Shown one piece after another: positions 37,669-47,637 of a stretch of 64,000 nt of DNA (positions are counted from its first letter, which is position 1; the number at the start of each line of letters is the position of its first letter). The position numbers and the translations under genes were made by a program. Location: NCBI RefSeq assembly GCF_013410775.1, contig NZ_JACCFH010000001.1, forward strand, positions 1,674,001 through 1,738,000, written 5' to 3'. The stretch is from Sphaerotilus montanus (GTDB taxonomy: Bacteria; Pseudomonadota; Gammaproteobacteria; Burkholderiales; Burkholderiaceae_C). The notes beneath the pieces were generated by a model. It was not told the DNA's origin. It worked only from the letters and a program-made list of their open reading frames with translations, and searched no databases.

Positions 37669-38613
37669 ATGGGTGTCATGCGCATCGGTCACGCCAGCAT
37701 CAGAGTCATGGACATGGCGGCGGCCCTCAAGCACTACGAGAACGTGCTCGGCCTCAAGGTCACCATGGAAGACAAGCATGGCAACGTCTACATGAAGTGC
37801 TGGGACGAGTGGGACAAGTACTCGCTCATCCTCACGCCGAGCGACCAGGCCGGCCTGAACCACGTCGCCTACAAATGCGAGAAGGAATCCGACCTCGACG
37901 AGCTGCAGGCCAAGGTCGAGGCCTGGGGCGTCAAGACCGTGATGCTCGACGAGGGCACGCTGCCCGCCACCGGCCGCATGCTGCAGTTCCACCTGCCCAG
38001 CGGCCACGAGATGCGCCTGTACGCCACCAAGGAGTACGTGGGCACGGACGTCGGCACCACCAACCCCGACCCGTGGCCGGACGGCCTGAAGGGGGCCGGC
38101 GCGCACTGGCTCGACCACCTGCTGCTGATGTGCGAGATGAACCCGCCCGAGGGCATCAACACGGTTGCGGACAACACCCGCTTCATGACCGAGGCGCTGG
38201 ACTTCTTCCTGACCGAGCAGGTGCTGGTCGGCCCGAACGGCGACATGCAGGCCGCCACCTGGATGAGCCGCACCACCACGCCGCACGACATCGCCTTCGT
38301 CGGCGGCGCCCGCAGCGGGCTGCACCACATCGCCTACTTCCTCGACTCGTGGAACGACGTGCTCAAGGCCGCGGACGTGATGGCCAAGAACAAGACCCGC
38401 ATCGACGTAGCGCCCACCCGCCACGGCATCACGCGCGGCGAGACCATCTACTTCTTCGACCCGAGCGGCAACCGCAACGAGACCTTCGCCGGCCTGGGCT
38501 ACCTGGCGCAGCGCGACCGGCCCGTGACGACCTGGACCGAGGACCAGCTCTGGAGCGGAATTTTCTACCACACGGGTGCCGCGGTGCCGTCCTTCACGGA
38601 CGTCTACACCTGA
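37669..38613 (+). CDS. dmpB: Catechol 2,3-dioxygenase (extradiol, class I)
   Basis: A 314-residue two-domain VOC enzyme. The Fe(II) ligands are H150 (HWLDH), H219 or H220 (GLHHIAYF) and E271 (NRNETF), at the spacing of XylE H153, H214 and E265. The [13 protein letters not shown] block is the extradiol signature. It opens catechol to 2-hydroxymuconic semialdehyde. AGGAGACAAATC precedes the start. Confidence 0.97.
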   Translation: MGVMRIGHASIRVMDMAAALKHYENVLGLKVTMEDKHGNVYMKCWDEWDKYSLILTPSDQAGLNHVAYKCEKESDLDELQAKVEAWGVKTVMLDEGTLPATGRMLQFHLPSGHEMRLYATKEYVGTDVGTTNPDPWPDGLKGAGAHWLDHLLLMCEMNPPEGINTVADNTRFMTEALDFFLTEQVLVGPNGDMQAATWMSRTTTPHDIAFVGGARSGLHHIAYFLDSWNDVLKAADVMAKNKTRIDVAPTRHGITRGETIYFFDPSGNRNETFAGLGYLAQRDRPVTTWTEDQLWSGIFYHTGAAVPSFTDVYT

Positions 38614-38635
38614 GCCCAGCCTGCGCCCCACCGCC

Positions 38636-38663
38636 GTCATCCTCGCGAACGCGAGGACCCACG
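38636..38663 (+). repeat. REP-like palindrome, copy 3
   Basis: GTCATCCTCGCG, then CGCGAGGACCCACG, in the 68-bp gap between dmpB and dmpC. It differs from copy 1 at only one or two positions and could form a hairpin between the two genes. Confidence 0.75.
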
Positions 38664-38681
38664 CACCCCACCTGACCCACC

Positions 38682-40136
38682 ATGAAACAGTACCTGAACT
38701 TCATCCACGGCGAATTCGTCGCCACGGCCAAGACCTTCGAGAACCGCGCGCCGGTCGACAACCGGGTACTGGGGCTGGTGCATGAGGCGGGTCAGGCCGA
38801 GGTGAACGCGGCCGTCGCCGGCGCCCGCGCCGCGCTCAAGGGCGACTGGGGCCGCCTGAGCGTGGTCAAGCGCGTGGACATGCTCTACGCGGTCGCCGAC
38901 GAGATCAACCGCCGCTTCGACGACTTCCTGCAGGCCGAGATCGCCGACACCGGCAAGCCGCTGAGCCTGGCCTCGCACATCGACATCCCGCGCGGCGCGG
39001 CCAACTTCAAGGTCTTCGCCGACATCATCAAGAACGTGCCGACCGAGAGCTTCCAGATGACCACGCCGGACGGCGGCACTGCGGTGAGCTACGCCGTGCG
39101 CTCGCCGCTGGGCGTGGTCGCGGTGGTGTGCCCGTGGAACCTGCCGCTGCTGCTGATGACGTGGAAGGTCGGCCCCGCGCTGGCCTGCGGCAACACGGTG
39201 ATCGTCAAGCCGTCGGAGGAAACACCCGCCACCGCGACGCTGCTCGGCGAGGTGATGAACGCGGTCGGCGTGCCACCGGGTGTCTACAACGTGCTGCACG
39301 GCTTCGGTCCCGGCTCGGCGGGCGAGTTCCTGACCAGACACCCGGGCGTCAGCGGCATCACCTTCACCGGCGAGACGCGCACGGGCGAGGCGATCATGGC
39401 GGCGGCGGCCAAGGGCGTACGGCCAGTGTCGTTCGAGCTGGGCGGCAAGAACGCCGGCATCGTCTTCGCCGACTGCGACTTCGACAAGGCGGTCGCCGGC
39501 ATCACGCGCAGCGCGTTCGAGAACTGTGGACAAGTCTGCCTCGGCACCGAGCGCGTCTATGTGCAGCGGCCGATCTTCGACCAGTTCGTCGCCGCGCTCA
39601 AGGAGAAGGCCGAGGCGCTCAAGGTCGGCCCGAGCGAGCAGCCCGGCGTCGGCCTCGGCCCGCTGATCTCGGCCGAGCACAAGCAGAAGGTGCTGGGCTA
39701 CTACGCCAAGGCGGTGGCCGAAGGCGCGACGGTGGTGACCGGCGGCGGGGTGCCCGACATGCCCGGCGCGCTGGCGGAAGGCCACTGGGTGCAGCCGACG
39801 ATCTGGACCGGACTGCCGGAAAGCGCCAGCGTGGTGCGCGAGGAGGTCTTCGGCCCCTGCTGCCACATCGCGCCCTTCGACACCGAGGAAGAAGCCATTG
39901 CGCTGGCCAACGCCACCGACTACGGCCTGGCGACGACGGTGTGGACGCAGAACCTCGGCACCGCGCACCGCATGGCCGCAGCGGTCGAGGTCGGGCTGTG
40001 CTGGATCAACTCCTGGTTCCTGCGTGACCTGCGCACCGCGTTCGGCGGCGCGAAGGCGTCAGGGATCGGGCGCGAAGGTGGGGTGCATTCGCTGGAGTTC
40101 TACACCGAGCTTCGGAACGTGATGGTCAAGCTCTGA
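38682..40136 (+). CDS. dmpC: 2-hydroxymuconic semialdehyde dehydrogenase
   Basis: A 484-residue aldehyde dehydrogenase. Key sites are VVCPWNLPLLLMTWK, the Glu in SFELGGKNAGIVF and the catalytic Cys in FENCGQVCLGTERVY. It oxidises 2-hydroxymuconic semialdehyde to 2-hydroxymuconate with NAD+. It closes the first block of pathway genes; the remaining steps are encoded 13.9 kb downstream. Its 3' end overlaps the convergent gene by 11 bp. Confidence 0.95.
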   Translation: MKQYLNFIHGEFVATAKTFENRAPVDNRVLGLVHEAGQAEVNAAVAGARAALKGDWGRLSVVKRVDMLYAVADEINRRFDDFLQAEIADTGKPLSLASHIDIPRGAANFKVFADIIKNVPTESFQMTTPDGGTAVSYAVRSPLGVVAVVCPWNLPLLLMTWKVGPALACGNTVIVKPSEETPATATLLGEVMNAVGVPPGVYNVLHGFGPGSAGEFLTRHPGVSGITFTGETRTGEAIMAAAAKGVRPVSFELGGKNAGIVFADCDFDKAVAGITRSAFENCGQVCLGTERVYVQRPIFDQFVAALKEKAEALKVGPSEQPGVGLGPLISAEHKQKVLGYYAKAVAEGATVVTGGGVPDMPGALAEGHWVQPTIWTGLPESASVVREEVFGPCCHIAPFDTEEEAIALANATDYGLATTVWTQNLGTAHRMAAAVEVGLCWINSWFLRDLRTAFGGAKASGIGREGGVHSLEFYTELRNVMVKL

Positions 40137-40527
40137 GCATCCCGTCCGCCCCCAGCCGGTCCTGGCGCTGGAAGAACGCCCGCGCCAGCGCCACCAGCTG
40201 GGGATCGGTCGGGTGGTCCACCACCTCGTAGCCGACAAGGTGCTTGGCGAGGTGCGGGCGGTGCTTGTCGACGTAGTGGCGGAAATCGGCCAGCGCGGTG
40301 TGCGTGCCGGTGACCAGCACCTGCGCGATGCCGTCGAGCGCGTCGCAGACCGCGCCGAAGAACTCGTGTTCCGAGCGCACGCCGCTCTTGTGCTGCGCGG
40401 TGGTGTGGGCGTGCAGCTGCACGGTCTGCGTCTGCACCTGCGTCTCGTCGAAACGCAGCACCTGGGCCTGCTGGTGGTCGGTGCGGACCACGGCGTGGAG
40501 AACGATCTGGGTGGCTTCAGTGGGCAT
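40126..40527 (-). CDS. Conserved hypothetical protein, host-attachment/eRF1-like fold
   Basis: A 133-residue protein reading MPTEATQIVLHAVVRTDHQQ then AQVLRFDETQVQTQTVQLH and VRSEHEFFGAVCDALDGIAQVLVTGTHTALADF. The layout (a strand with a hydrophobic core, a basic loop, then a VTGxHTAxADFRHYV strand-helix) resembles the translation-machinery/host-attachment family with an eRF1-like fold. It may be a ribosome-associated factor; no activity is established. It is divergent from the DnaJ-like gene. Confidence 0.6.
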   Translation of the reverse strand: MPTEATQIVLHAVVRTDHQQAQVLRFDETQVQTQTVQLHAHTTAQHKSGVRSEHEFFGAVCDALDGIAQVLVTGTHTALADFRHYVDKHRPHLAKHLVGYEVVDHPTDPQLVALARAFFQRQDRLGADGMLRA

Positions 40528-40657
40528 GGTGGTGGTCCGGTCGGATGGGCAGGCATCCAGCGTGCGCCGGTCCCGGCGGGCCAGTCTGTGCGATGACGAA
40601 CAGACACCGGCCGGCGGCGCCGCTAAAACGGACCCACACGAACCTCCTCCACACCGC

Positions 40658-41599
40658 ATGACGCACGCCAGCCCGTCCGGGGCCTCCGGCCCCAAGGACC
40701 ACTACGCCACCCTCGGCGTGGCCCGCACCGCCACGCACGACGAGATCCGCAAGGCCTACCGCAAGCTGGCGCGCAAGTTCCACCCGGACGTCAGCCAGGA
40801 GCCCGATGCGCAGGCGCAGTTCATGGCCGCCGCCGAGGCCCACGAAGCCCTGATCGACACCGACCGCCGCGCCGCCCACGACGAGGCTTGGCGCCAGCAC
40901 GCGCTCGACCGCACCTACGCGCAGGCCGCCGCCGAGGCGCACCGCCAGGAAGAAGACCCCTTCGAGGCCATGTTCGCCCACGCCGCCGGACGGTCGCGGC
41001 GCCGCGAAGGCCCGCGCTACCGCGAGCCAGTTCCCGGCCGCGACCACCACGCCGGGCTGGAGGTCGCGCTGATCGACCTCTACCAAGGGGCGCGGCGCAC
41101 GGTCTCGCTGCGCCTCCCGGTGGTCGATGCGGCGGGGCGGGCCTCGCTGCAGACCCGGCATCTGGAGGTGGACATCCCGAAAGGCCTGCGCCCCGGACAA
41201 CGCCTGCGGCTGGCCGGCCAGGGCGGCGCGGGCGAGGACGGGGCCGCCGCGGGCGACCTCTACCTCGACATCACGCTGCAGCCGCACCCACTGTTCCGCG
41301 TCGACGGGCGCGACGTGCAGGTCGATCTGCCCACGGCGCCCTGGGAAGCGGTGCTCGGCGCGACCGTCACCGCCCCCACGCCGGAAGGCGACGTCCAGCT
41401 CACGATTCCACCCGGCTCGACCCCTGGACGCCGGCTGCGCCTGAAGGGCCGCGGCCTGCCCGGTCACCCGGCCGGCGACCTCTACGCGGTGCTGCACATC
41501 GCCCTGCCCCCGGCCACCACCGAGGACGAGCGGCAGGCCTACCAGGCGATGGCGCAGGCCTTCCCGCGCTACCAGCCGCGCCCGGAGGCACCGGCCTGA
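40658..41599 (+). CDS. cbpA: DnaJ-like co-chaperone, CbpA type
   Basis: A 313-residue protein with an N-terminal J domain (about 15-75) containing HPDV, and a DnaJ C-terminal substrate-binding domain (about 128-300: [40 protein letters not shown]). The zinc-finger domain of DnaJ is absent, which places it with CbpA/curved-DNA-binding proteins. A short linker contains a [12 protein letters not shown] segment. It stimulates DnaK. Confidence 0.88.
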   Translation: MTHASPSGASGPKDHYATLGVARTATHDEIRKAYRKLARKFHPDVSQEPDAQAQFMAAAEAHEALIDTDRRAAHDEAWRQHALDRTYAQAAAEAHRQEEDPFEAMFAHAAGRSRRREGPRYREPVPGRDHHAGLEVALIDLYQGARRTVSLRLPVVDAAGRASLQTRHLEVDIPKGLRPGQRLRLAGQGGAGEDGAAAGDLYLDITLQPHPLFRVDGRDVQVDLPTAPWEAVLGATVTAPTPEGDVQLTIPPGSTPGRRLRLKGRGLPGHPAGDLYAVLHIALPPATTEDERQAYQAMAQAFPRYQPRPEAPA

Positions 41600-41669
41600 G
41601 CGGGCGGCGCGGGGTGGCGGGGTCCGGTCACAATCGGAGTTTTCGTTGTCGCTCCAGCACCAGCCCACC

Positions 41670-42980
41670 ATGCCTACCCGCGTCCTGACCGGCATCACCA
41701 CCACCGGCACCCCCCACCTCGGCAACTACGTCGGCGCCATCCGGCCCTGCGTGATCGCCAGCCGCCGCACCGACGTCGAGAGCTTCTTCTTCCTCGCCGA
41801 CTACCACGCGCTGATCAAGTGCGACGACCCGGCGCGCATCGAGCGCTCGCGGCTGGAGCTGGCCGCGACGTGGCTGGCCGCCGGCCTCGACCCCGCGCGC
41901 GTCACGCTCTACCGCCAGAGCGACATCCCCGAGATCCCCGAGCTGACCTGGCTGCTGACCTGCGTCACCGCCAAGGGCCAGATGAACCGCGCCCACGCCT
42001 ACAAGGCCGCCGCAGATGCGAACCTGGCCGCCGGCGAGGACGTGGACGCCGGCATCACGATGGGCCTGTTCAGCTACCCGATCCTGATGGCCGCCGACAT
42101 CCTGATGTTCAACGCGCACCAGATTCCCGTCGGCCGTGACCAGATCCAGCACATCGAGATGGCGCGCGACGTGGCGCAGCGCTTCAACCACCTCTACGGC
42201 CAGGGCACGGACTTCTTCGTGCTGCCGGAAGCCGTGGTCGAGGCCGAGATGGCGCTGCTCCCCGGCCTCGACGGCCGCAAGATGAGCAAGAGCTACGACA
42301 ACACGATCCCGCTGTTCGAGGGTGGCGCGAAGGCGCTGAAGGACGCGATCGCGCGCATCGTCACCGACTCGAAGCTGCCGGGCGAGCCGAAGGATCCCGA
42401 GGGCTCCGCGCTGGTCACGCTGCACGACGCCTTCGGCACGCCGGAGCAGAACACCGCCTTCCGCGACGCGCTGCGCCAGGGCTTGGGCTGGGGCGAGGCC
42501 AAGCAGCGGCTGTTCGAGCTGATCAACGGCGAACTCGCGCCGATGCGGGCGCGCTACGAGGCGCTGATCAATCAGCCGGCCGAGCTGGAGGCGATCCTGA
42601 TGGCCGGCGCAGCCAAGGCCCGCGCCGAGGCCGCGCCGCTGCTGCAGCGGCTGCGCGAGGCGGTGGGCCTGCGTCGCATGGTGGCCGCACCCGTGGCCGC
42701 CACGGTCACGGCGAAAGCCGACAAGGCCGCGCTGGCCGTGTTCAAGCAGTACCGCGAGGCGGACGGGCAGTTCTACTTCAAGCTCGCCGCGGCGGACGGG
42801 CGCGTGCTGCTGCAGAGCCAGGCGTTTGCCGGCGGGCGCGATGCGGGGAACTGGGTGAAGCGGCTGAAGACCGAAGGGGCGGCGGCGCTGGGTGAGGCGC
42901 CGGTCACGCTGGGCGAGGGTGTGTCCACTGAGGAGGTCGCGCAGGCGCTGGCGGAGCTGATCGCCGCGGCAGCCGAGTAA
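41670..42980 (+). CDS. trpS: Tryptophanyl-tRNA synthetase with C-terminal DUF1508-like extension
   Basis: A 436-residue class Ic synthetase, longer than the usual ~340. The HIGH-like motif is TGTPHLGN near the start, the KMSKS motif is [10 protein letters not shown], and the Trp pocket block is [18 protein letters not shown]. The last ~75 residues ([37 protein letters not shown]) resemble the DUF1508/YegP beta-hairpin domain. It charges tRNA-Trp. The ATG at 41670 is the only ATG; no strong Shine-Dalgarno is visible. Confidence 0.93.
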   Translation: MPTRVLTGITTTGTPHLGNYVGAIRPCVIASRRTDVESFFFLADYHALIKCDDPARIERSRLELAATWLAAGLDPARVTLYRQSDIPEIPELTWLLTCVTAKGQMNRAHAYKAAADANLAAGEDVDAGITMGLFSYPILMAADILMFNAHQIPVGRDQIQHIEMARDVAQRFNHLYGQGTDFFVLPEAVVEAEMALLPGLDGRKMSKSYDNTIPLFEGGAKALKDAIARIVTDSKLPGEPKDPEGSALVTLHDAFGTPEQNTAFRDALRQGLGWGEAKQRLFELINGELAPMRARYEALINQPAELEAILMAGAAKARAEAAPLLQRLREAVGLRRMVAAPVAATVTAKADKAALAVFKQYREADGQFYFKLAAADGRVLLQSQAFAGGRDAGNWVKRLKTEGAAALGEAPVTLGEGVSTEEVAQALAELIAAAAE

Positions 42981-43100
42981 GTCCGCAACGCCCGGCGACT
43001 GGCCAAGGGGAGGCCGGCCGACCTGCCGCCCGCAGGCGTCAAGCGAGGTCCGTGGATGCCGATAAGACGGCACCCACGCGTTCACCAGGATCCCCTGACC

Positions 43101-44075
43101 ATGACCTCTTCGACCCCGCAAAAATACCGCCTGCTGACCCGCAGCGACATGGACGGCCTGGTCTGCGCCGTGCTCCTGCGCGAGCTGGACCTGATCGACG
43201 ACATCACCTTCGTCCACCCCAAGGACGTGCAGGACGGCAAGGTGGCGGTCACCGCGCGCGACATCCTCACCAACGTGCCCTACGTCCCCGGCTGCGGCAT
43301 GTGCTTCGACCACCACGCCAGCGAGGCCATCCGCAACCAGGGCCGGGACACGCCGGGCTATGTGCTGCTGGCCGAGGCCAAGTCGGCGGCGCGCGTGGTG
43401 TACGACCACTTCGGCGGCAAGGCCCGCTTTCCCCGTGTCAGCGACGCGATGATGGAAGCGGTAGACAAGGCGGACTCGGCCGGCTTCAGCATCGACGACG
43501 TGCTCGACCCGAAGGGCTGGGAGCTGCTGTCCTTCCTGATGGACGCCCGCACCGGGCTCGGCCGCTTCCGCGAGTTCCGCATCTCGAACTACCAGCTGAT
43601 GATGATGCTGATCGAGTGCTGCCGGGACATGTCCATCGACGAGATCCTGGCGCTGCCGGACGTGCACGAGCGCATCGACCTGTTCTTCTCGCAGCACGCG
43701 CTGTTCCGCGAGCAGATCCGCCGCGTCGCCCAGGTGCGCGACAACCTCGTGGTGCTGGACCTGCGCGACGAGGAGGTCATCTATGCGGGCAACCGCTTCG
43801 TGGTCTACGCGATGTTCCCGCAGTGCGACATCTCGATGCACGTCCTGTGGGGCCGCGAGAAGCAGAACACGGTCTACACCGTCGGCAAGTCGATCTTCGG
43901 CCGGCGCAACCGCATGGACATCGGCGCACTGATGCTGGAACACGGCGGCGGCGGCCACCATGCCGCGGGCACCTGCCAGGGGGCCAACGAACAGGCCGAG
44001 GCGCTCAAGGCCACGCTGGTCGACGAGATCCTGTCGCGCAGCAACGAGGCGGCGAACCTGAGCCAGGCGGCCTAG
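43101..44075 (+). CDS. DHH family phosphoesterase
   Basis: A 324-residue protein of the DHH superfamily. The motifs TRSDMDGLVCAVLL (motif I Asp), GCGMCFDHHASEA (DHH) and DKADSAG are present, and the C-terminal DHHA1-like region ends with LMLEHGGGGHHAAGTCQ (GGGH). It cleaves phosphodiester or oligo-/polyphosphate bonds; RecJ-like, NrnA-like or exopolyphosphatase-like roles are all possible. AGGA precedes the ATG. It follows trpS by 120 bp. Confidence 0.85.
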   Translation: MTSSTPQKYRLLTRSDMDGLVCAVLLRELDLIDDITFVHPKDVQDGKVAVTARDILTNVPYVPGCGMCFDHHASEAIRNQGRDTPGYVLLAEAKSAARVVYDHFGGKARFPRVSDAMMEAVDKADSAGFSIDDVLDPKGWELLSFLMDARTGLGRFREFRISNYQLMMMLIECCRDMSIDEILALPDVHERIDLFFSQHALFREQIRRVAQVRDNLVVLDLRDEEVIYAGNRFVVYAMFPQCDISMHVLWGREKQNTVYTVGKSIFGRRNRMDIGALMLEHGGGGHHAAGTCQGANEQAEALKATLVDEILSRSNEAANLSQAA

Positions 44076-44175
44076 GCACAGCCTGGTACCGCGTCAGGGC
44101 AACGGTCTGTCCGGACACGGCGGGAACGGCTACGCTGTAGCCTGCCTCCCTCACCCGCCCACCTGAGGACAGACC

Positions 44176-44760
44176 ATGCCCAAGCCCGCCCGCCTGACCA
44201 CGCTGACCGCCTTCGCGCTGCTGACCACGGCCTCGGTCTGTGCCCTGCCCGGTGCGGCCAGCGCCTGGGAGCTGCAAGGCACCAAGGCCCTCGTCGCCAT
44301 CACCCGCGACCAGCAGCGCCTGCCGCTCGGCACCGTGGAGTTCACGCCCCGCCCGGACGGCCGCATCGCCTTCTCCGTCCACATGGACCACGCCAAGTTC
44401 ACCGACCATTTCCTGTCGATGAAGGAGTTCAAGTGCGTCGAAGGCGGCGGCGAGGTGAGCTGCCACGTGCCCTACCCGTATCCGAACCCGGGCACGGTGA
44501 CGCCGACCGACCTGGCGTGGCTGGAGCACCACCTGCTGTTCCTGTTCAAGCTGCCCAAGGAGTTCGGCGCCAAGCTGTGGAACGGGCTGTACTACCAGCT
44601 GGAGCGCACCGACAAAGGCCTGGTCGGGCGGCCGCAGTCGATCGACCTGAACCTGATCAGCGCGCCGCCGACGCAGACCGACAAGCCGCCGTATCGGCCG
44701 GCGCTGCGGGATGACGTGGCGGCGGGGGTGCGGTGGATCGACCGGCTGGTGATCGAGTAG
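44176..44760 (+). CDS. Exported hypothetical protein
   Basis: A 194-residue protein with a signal peptide ending AASA (about 1-31) and a mature domain with two Cys (FKCVEGGGEVSCHVPYP) likely disulfide-bonded. A Pro/aromatic stretch (NPGTVTPTDLAWLEHHLLFLFKL) follows. I do not recognise the family. GAGGACAG precedes the ATG. A REP element begins 15 bp after its stop. Confidence 0.65.
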   Translation: MPKPARLTTLTAFALLTTASVCALPGAASAWELQGTKALVAITRDQQRLPLGTVEFTPRPDGRIAFSVHMDHAKFTDHFLSMKEFKCVEGGGEVSCHVPYPYPNPGTVTPTDLAWLEHHLLFLFKLPKEFGAKLWNGLYYQLERTDKGLVGRPQSIDLNLISAPPTQTDKPPYRPALRDDVAAGVRWIDRLVIE

Positions 44761-44774
44761 TCCGCCACCCCCTC

Positions 44775-44802
44775 GTCATCCTCGCGAAGGCGAGGACCCA
44801 CG
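44775..44802 (+). repeat. REP-like palindrome, copy 4, overlaps LysR 3' end
   Basis: GTCATCCTCGCG, GCGAGGACCCACG; matches copies 1 and 3. The 3' end of the convergent LysR gene runs into it, and its minus-strand reading GAGGATGAC supplies the stop codon of that gene. Confidence 0.78.
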
Positions 44803-45669
44803 CACCACCGCCAGAAACGCCCCCAGCACCGGCGATCCATCCCCCCGCCGGTGGATGCAGCTCAGCTCGATGTCCCGCAGATACGCGCAGTCCAGCGGCC
44901 GGTACACCACCCCCGGCAGCCGCAGGCTCTCGCTGCTGGCCGTCGTGACACAGGCGCCAAACCCCCCCGCCACCAGCGCCACCGCGGTCAGCACGTCCTC
45001 GACCTCCTGCTCGATCTGCAGCGGCGTGCCCTCCTGCGCGAAGGCCTGCATCACCTGCTGCGCCAGACCGGGCAGCGGCAGGTTCGGGTAGAGGATCATC
45101 GGCTCACCCTGCAGATCAGGAATGCGCACCGACGCCTGCGCGCACAGCCGATGGCCCTCGGGCAGCGCCACCCGCATCTGCTCGCGCAGCACCGTCTCGA
45201 TCACCAGATCCGGCTCCGGCGGCACCAGCCGGTTGAAGCCGACGCTGATGCGGCGCTCGCGCAGCGCGTCGAGCTGCTCGGCCTTGGTCATCGTGTGCAG
45301 CACGATCTTCACGTCCGGCCGCTCGGCATGGAAACGCGCCAGCAGCCGCGGGATCACGTCCAGCACCCCCGAGCCGAACAGCCCCACGTCCAGCCGCCCG
45401 GTCTCGCCGCGTCCGGCCGCGCGGGTGCGCTCGCGGGCACGCTGGGCCAGCGCCAGCAGGTTCGGTACCTCGTCGAGCAGCGTCTGCCCTGCCTCGGTCA
45501 GCTCCATGCCCTTGGGCGTGCGGGTGAACAGCGGCGCGCCGAGTTCGTCCTCCAGCGCGTGGATCTGGCGGGTCAGCGGCGGTTGCGCCATGTGCAAGCG
45601 CTCGGCGGCGCGGCCGAGGTGGCGCTCCTCGGCCACGGCGAGGAAGTAGCGCATCTGTCTGAGGTCCAT
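44776..45669 (-). CDS. LysR family transcriptional regulator
   Basis: A 297-residue regulator with the N-terminal helix-turn-helix MDLRQMRYFLAVAEERHLGRAA, LHMAQPPLTRQIHALEDELG and a PBP2-type effector domain. The start at 45669 is the usual MDLRQ. The last nine residues (VRGSSPSRG) are translated from the REP element, so the natural C-terminus was probably altered when the REP inserted. It is divergent, with a 50-bp gap, from the 5'-nucleotidase gene and may regulate it. Confidence 0.88.
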   Translation of the reverse strand: MDLRQMRYFLAVAEERHLGRAAERLHMAQPPLTRQIHALEDELGAPLFTRTPKGMELTEAGQTLLDEVPNLLALAQRARERTRAAGRGETGRLDVGLFGSGVLDVIPRLLARFHAERPDVKIVLHTMTKAEQLDALRERRISVGFNRLVPPEPDLVIETVLREQMRVALPEGHRLCAQASVRIPDLQGEPMILYPNLPLPGLAQQVMQAFAQEGTPLQIEQEVEDVLTAVALVAGGFGACVTTASSESLRLPGVVYRPLDCAYLRDIELSCIHRRGDGSPVLGAFLAVVRGSSPSRG

Positions 45670-45719
45670 GAGCGACACTGTGCCGCACAAATCACGCCCC
45701 CTGCCTCAGGAGCCTCACG

Positions 45720-47597
45720 ATGTTTCTGCGTCCCCTGCGCCCCCTGTGTCACCTCCTCGCCGCCGCCGGTCTGGTGGCCGCCCTCGGTGCCTGCAGCACA
45801 CGGCCCGACCTGACCGCTCCGCCGACCCCCGCCCCCCTGACGCTGACCATCGCACACCTCAACGACCACCACTCGCAACTGGAGCCGATCCCCGCCGTGG
45901 AACTGGTGCTCGACGGCGTGGCGACCCAGGTCGAACTCGGTGGCTTCGCGCGCCAGACCACGCTGTTCCAGCAGGCCACCGCCGAGAAGAAGAACCTGCT
46001 CAAGCTGCACGCAGGCGACGCGGTGACCGGCACGCTGTATTACACCTTCTTCAAGGGCGAGGCCGACGCGAGGATGATGAACACGGTCTGCTTCGACGCC
46101 TTCGGCTACGGCAACCACGAGTTCGACGACGGCGACGGCGTGCTGAAGAACTTCCTGGACCAGCTCTACACGGCCGACTGCCAGACCGCCATCGTCTCGG
46201 CCAACGTCGTGCCGGCAGCCGGCTCCCCTCTGGCCCCGTCGGGCACGCCAGTCCACAAGCCCTACCTGGTCAAGACCTATGACGGCGTGAAGGTCGGCAT
46301 CATCGGCATCGACGTCGCCGGCAAGACCAAGGCGTCGTCGCGCCCGCTGGCCGGCACCCAGTTCCTCGACGAGACGACCACGGCGCAGAAGTACATCGAC
46401 GAACTCAAGGGCCAGGGCGTGAAGCACATCGTGCTGCTGACGCACCAGGGCTACGACGCCGACAAGAAGCTGGCGGCCGCGCTGACCGACGTGGACGTGA
46501 TCATCGGCGGCGACTCGCACACGCTGCTGGGCGACTTCGCCAGCTTCGGCCTCAGCAGCTCGGGCGCCTACCCGACGGTGGTGAAGAACAAGGACGGCGG
46601 CACGGTCTGCATCGGGCAGTCGTGGGAATACAGCAAGGTCTTCAGCCTGATGAACGTCAAGTTCGACACCCAGGGCGCGGTCGCGAGCTGCGCGGGCAAC
46701 GCCTCGGTGGTGATCGGCGACAGCTTCAAGCGCAAGAACGCCGCCGGCACCTTCGTCGCGGTCGATGACGCCACCAAGGTCGCGCTGACCGCCAAGCTGG
46801 CCACCGACCCGCGCATCAAGGTGACGACGCCCAACACCATCGCCGCAGGCGTGCTGGCCGGCTACACCGTGCAGGTCGAGGCGCAGAAGGCCAAGGTCAT
46901 CGGCACCGCGACCGAAGCGCTCTGCCTGGTGCGGGTGCCCGGCGAGACGACCAACCGCTCCGGCGGCATCGCCGGCTGCGAGACCGCCAACACGCTGGCC
47001 CGCGGCAGCGACGCCGCGCAGGTGGTGGCCGAAGCCTTCCTGGCCGCCAGCAAGCGCGCCCACTTCGCGCTGCAGAACGCCGGCGGCGTGCGCACGCCGA
47101 TCAGCAGCGGCACGCTGACGATGAACACCGCGTTCACCGTGCTGCCCTTCTCCAACGTGCTGGTCGAGCTGAACATGACCGGCGCCCAGGTGGTCCAGGC
47201 CCTGGAGGACGCTGTCGCCAACTACCGCGACAACGCTTCGTCCGACGGCTCGCACCCCTACGCGGCCGGCCTGCGCTGGCACCTGGACCTGAGCAAGGCG
47301 CGTGGCAGCCGCTTCAGCAACGTGGAGGTGAAGGACCGCACCTCGGGCGTCTGGTCCGCCATCGATCCGGCCAAGACCTACACCCTGGTGACAAACGACT
47401 TCATCGCCACCGGCAAGGACGGCTACACCACGCTCGGCCAGGTCTACACGGCGGGCAACTACGTCAACACCTACCTGCTCTACACGCAGACCTTCGCCGA
47501 CTGGCTGGTCGCGCGCGGCGGCACGGTGTCGCGTCCGGCGGCGGGCGACTACTCGCACCAGAAGGTGATCGGCGTGGCAGGCGTAGCGCTGCCCTGA
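45720..47597 (+). CDS. Periplasmic 5'-nucleotidase / 2',3'-cyclic phosphodiesterase family lipoprotein
   Basis: A 625-residue protein. A lipobox LGAC (about residue 24) marks it as a lipoprotein. The metallophosphatase domain has NDHHS, GDAVTG, FGYGNHEFD and GGDSHT motifs; the C-terminal 5'-nucleotidase domain has LQNAGGVRTPISSG and the FSNVLVELNMTG block. It dephosphorylates extracellular nucleotides, possibly NAD as in NadN. CAGGAG precedes the start. Confidence 0.9.
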   Translation: MFLRPLRPLCHLLAAAGLVAALGACSTRPDLTAPPTPAPLTLTIAHLNDHHSQLEPIPAVELVLDGVATQVELGGFARQTTLFQQATAEKKNLLKLHAGDAVTGTLYYTFFKGEADARMMNTVCFDAFGYGNHEFDDGDGVLKNFLDQLYTADCQTAIVSANVVPAAGSPLAPSGTPVHKPYLVKTYDGVKVGIIGIDVAGKTKASSRPLAGTQFLDETTTAQKYIDELKGQGVKHIVLLTHQGYDADKKLAAALTDVDVIIGGDSHTLLGDFASFGLSSSGAYPTVVKNKDGGTVCIGQSWEYSKVFSLMNVKFDTQGAVASCAGNASVVIGDSFKRKNAAGTFVAVDDATKVALTAKLATDPRIKVTTPNTIAAGVLAGYTVQVEAQKAKVIGTATEALCLVRVPGETTNRSGGIAGCETANTLARGSDAAQVVAEAFLAASKRAHFALQNAGGVRTPISSGTLTMNTAFTVLPFSNVLVELNMTGAQVVQALEDAVANYRDNASSDGSHPYAAGLRWHLDLSKARGSRFSNVEVKDRTSGVWSAIDPAKTYTLVTNDFIATGKDGYTTLGQVYTAGNYVNTYLLYTQTFADWLVARGGTVSRPAAGDYSHQKVIGVAGVALP

Positions 47598-47637
47598 TAC
47601 TGGCGGGAAGTCGAGGAGATCTCGGACCCGACAGGGT

